A DNA stretch of 64,000 nucleotides from Puffinus mauretanicus (Eukaryota; Chordata; Aves; Procellariiformes; Procellariidae): assembly GCA_023333565.1 (NCBI GenBank), contig JAJKFH010001094.1:4340001-4404000 (forward strand), in the 5' to 3' direction. The position numbers and the translations under genes were made by a program. Positions 62,001 through 64,000 of the stretch are shown here, one piece after another. The notes beneath the pieces are model-generated. The model was not told the DNA's origin. It worked only from the letters and a program-made list of their open reading frames with translations, and did no database searches. The number at the start of each line of letters is the position of its first letter. Position 1 is the first letter of the stretch.

Positions 62001-64000
62001 GAAATTGATAGGTTTGGGTATAAGAATTAATTCTGGAATGTTCATTTTGCAAAACATTTTCATCTTTTTGCCCCACTTCAAACTGGAAAAATATCAAAAT
62101 ATCAGTATTTTCTGGGAAGTAGAAGTGTGCCATTTCTCATCTCTCAAGTCCCAGGTCCATTATGCAAAGCCCTCAAACATATTTTGAAGTTCAATTCAGG
62201 TTATTGGGACTTATGCATGTGTTTAAGAGCTCTTTACGGAGCTATAAAGAGAAAAGAATAGCTTCACACTGTGTCAAAAACATTACCATGGCCCCTTTTC
62301 AAGCCCATATATTATTATTGTAACTCTAATTTAGAAAATTATTGCAACTGTCCATTAATTATTTTCTTGGCACCGAGAGCAGCCCATATAGATTGGCAGT
62401 TTCTCAAATGTTATTCAGTGCTACATACATATACATACATGCATATGCATATATATATAAAAAAATATGTACATACCTGTGAATACATTTAACGTGTAAA
62501 TTAGAAGGTATTTTCTTGCACAGGCTTCCAATAGTTAGAATAAACACGTTCATAACAGGGCCGGATAGTTTTATAAAAAAGATTATACTATACTATTTTT
62601 ACAGTAGCAGGGAATTCACCTCTGACCCATGATATGCCTTTCTGTCCTTTTATTGTAGACTTCAGATCCACTGAATGACTGAATATATTTACATTCAAAT
62701 GAAAATCTATAGTATGATACTATCTGCATGATGCATATTTATAAATTGATGGGTTTAGTCCTTTAAAAAGCTCTAACATAGGTTCAACAAAAATTCAAGA
62801 TTGTATTTCAGCATTAAAAAAGGAGTGGAGACTCTACCATGTGAAAAAGTGTGATGCCTGAAAAGCTACAGCTAAAAATTTTATTAAATTTTCCATTATT
62901 GTCATAAAATTAAAATTTCACAATAGAAAAGAAGTATGATATTCACCAGAAGTATTTTAAAAATCACATACTGGAAATGAGGCAAAGCTGCAGTTTTGAT
63001 TTATTAGAAATTGTTCATCTGTGAACAGGAAAAGTAAATGTTATGACCTAATTAACTTTGCATAAATAGATGTAGCCCGTTTTGTGGAGGTCGTTCAGCA
63101 AGAAAATGCATTTATTATTACTTTGGTAGGAAAGAATAATATCCTGTTTACAAATGTGTCTACTGAATTAGATATTTTCACATTGTTTGAGATTGCTGCG
63201 TTAATTTATAAGGCTCCAAACTTGAAGCTGACGATAGGGCTTTCATATATTTTTTGAAGAAGGCCAAACTGCAGGAGATAGCTCATAAAACATTTCTTCA
63301 GAGAGAAACATTAAAGGCACCGGGAGAAATTATATGATAACTGCAATCCAAATTTTCAGTCCTACCAAATCCTGATGGACTGCCATGGACCTAACCCTGT
63401 GAAGGAAGATCTTCTGACAGAAGGCCTTCTGGACTTGTGCAATGATGTATCTAAATAACCAAAACAAGGCAATACCTTAAATACATCTCTGTATTACAGC
63501 TCCAGATACCTCAGGCCACCATGGGGAGCTATGTAAAACACTGAAAGTGTTTTTAAATCTTTGTTGCAAGAACAACGTTGCTTCAATTTGGAACCATGAA
63601 GTAGAAATAATGACTGCATCAAAATGAATGCCTCTATTGGTTAATGAGGGCCATAATTTAGAGAATCTTTATTGTCATGCTCTAGTTAATTTTAAAAAAA
63701 AAAAAAGCGAGGCTCTTCTTTTGGCCAGCGCTGTTGAGCCAGTGAGTAAGAGCGTACCCAGGCCCCAGGAAAGTACTCGCACATGTTCATTGAAGATAAT
63801 GGGGCTACTCAAGTGTTCAAAGTGATGTTAAAGATGATATACATGTGCTTTCAAGTGTATTACTACTTCAGGCCATAGTAACGAAAGAAACAGAATTTCA
63901 GGGTAACCTCAATAAAATGAATTAAAATCTTCTGCATGAATTTGAGGGGTCACATCAGTTGGCCTAAATCTCCCCACAAGCCCTCAGTCTAATATTTCTG
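59056..64000. other. Non-coding stretch, GC-rich then AT-rich
   Basis: 59400-60100 is GC-rich with overlapping frames on both strands. A plus-strand frame of 134 codons (60363-60767) is Cys/Arg-rich at its start but not recognised. From about 61700 the sequence turns AT-rich, with a CATA/TA-type microsatellite at 62422-62460, T runs near 61398 and 61910, and an A13-like run near 63691. The interval 62990-63130 includes TAATTA and TTTGCATAAAT words. Confidence 0.55.

Overview
The window looks like 64 kb of vertebrate, most likely avian, nuclear DNA that is intergenic or intronic. Two retroelement fragments give the lineage. At 20831-20894 is the 3' end of a CR1 retroposon on the minus strand, with its ATTCTATG-type octamer repeats. 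At 47341-47935 is a complete solo LTR of the ERVL-type family abundant in neoavian birds, flanked by a perfect 5-bp target-site duplication (GATTT). Few interspersed repeats, short microsatellites and general CpG scarcity broken by small CpG-rich islets also fit a bird. I infer a non-galliform bird; the species cannot be told.

I found no gene whose product I recognise. The longest ATG-to-stop frame is 177 codons (33034-33567, +), about what chance gives in six frames of this length, and no frame shows a known domain. The best exon-like segment is 13683-13856 (minus): 58 codons, phase 0 at both ends, helix-like composition and a consensus donor, but a poor acceptor. Two plus-strand segments (11443-11538 and 12098-12168) have good splice signals, but joining them directly makes a stop codon at the junction.

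Layout. 1-13 kb: unremarkable DNA with an 18-bp triplicated unit (7342-7395) and the exon-like segments at 11-14 kb. 15.4-20.2 kb: three short, perfect inverted repeats and a 30-bp tandem duplication. 20.8 kb: CR1 fragment. 24.4-24.66 kb: CpG-rich islet ending in GA/GCGA repeats. 25.8-28.0 kb: two diverged direct copies of a ~235-bp sequence 1.93 kb apart, the most interesting unexplained structure here, with a 54-bp pure pyrimidine tract between them and a 19-bp palindrome just after. 28-45 kb: largely featureless. 45.3-45.7 kb: two tandem arrays of short units resembling transcription-factor sites. 47.3-47.9 kb: solo LTR. 53.0 kb: perfect (TTTATA)12. 57.4-59.1 kb: two more CpG-rich islets. 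61.7-64 kb: AT-rich DNA with homeodomain/octamer-like motifs.

There is no operon, CRISPR array, bacterial or phage gene, rRNA or recognisable tRNA, and I do not see a new multi-gene system. The value of the window lies in small structural and possibly regulatory elements.
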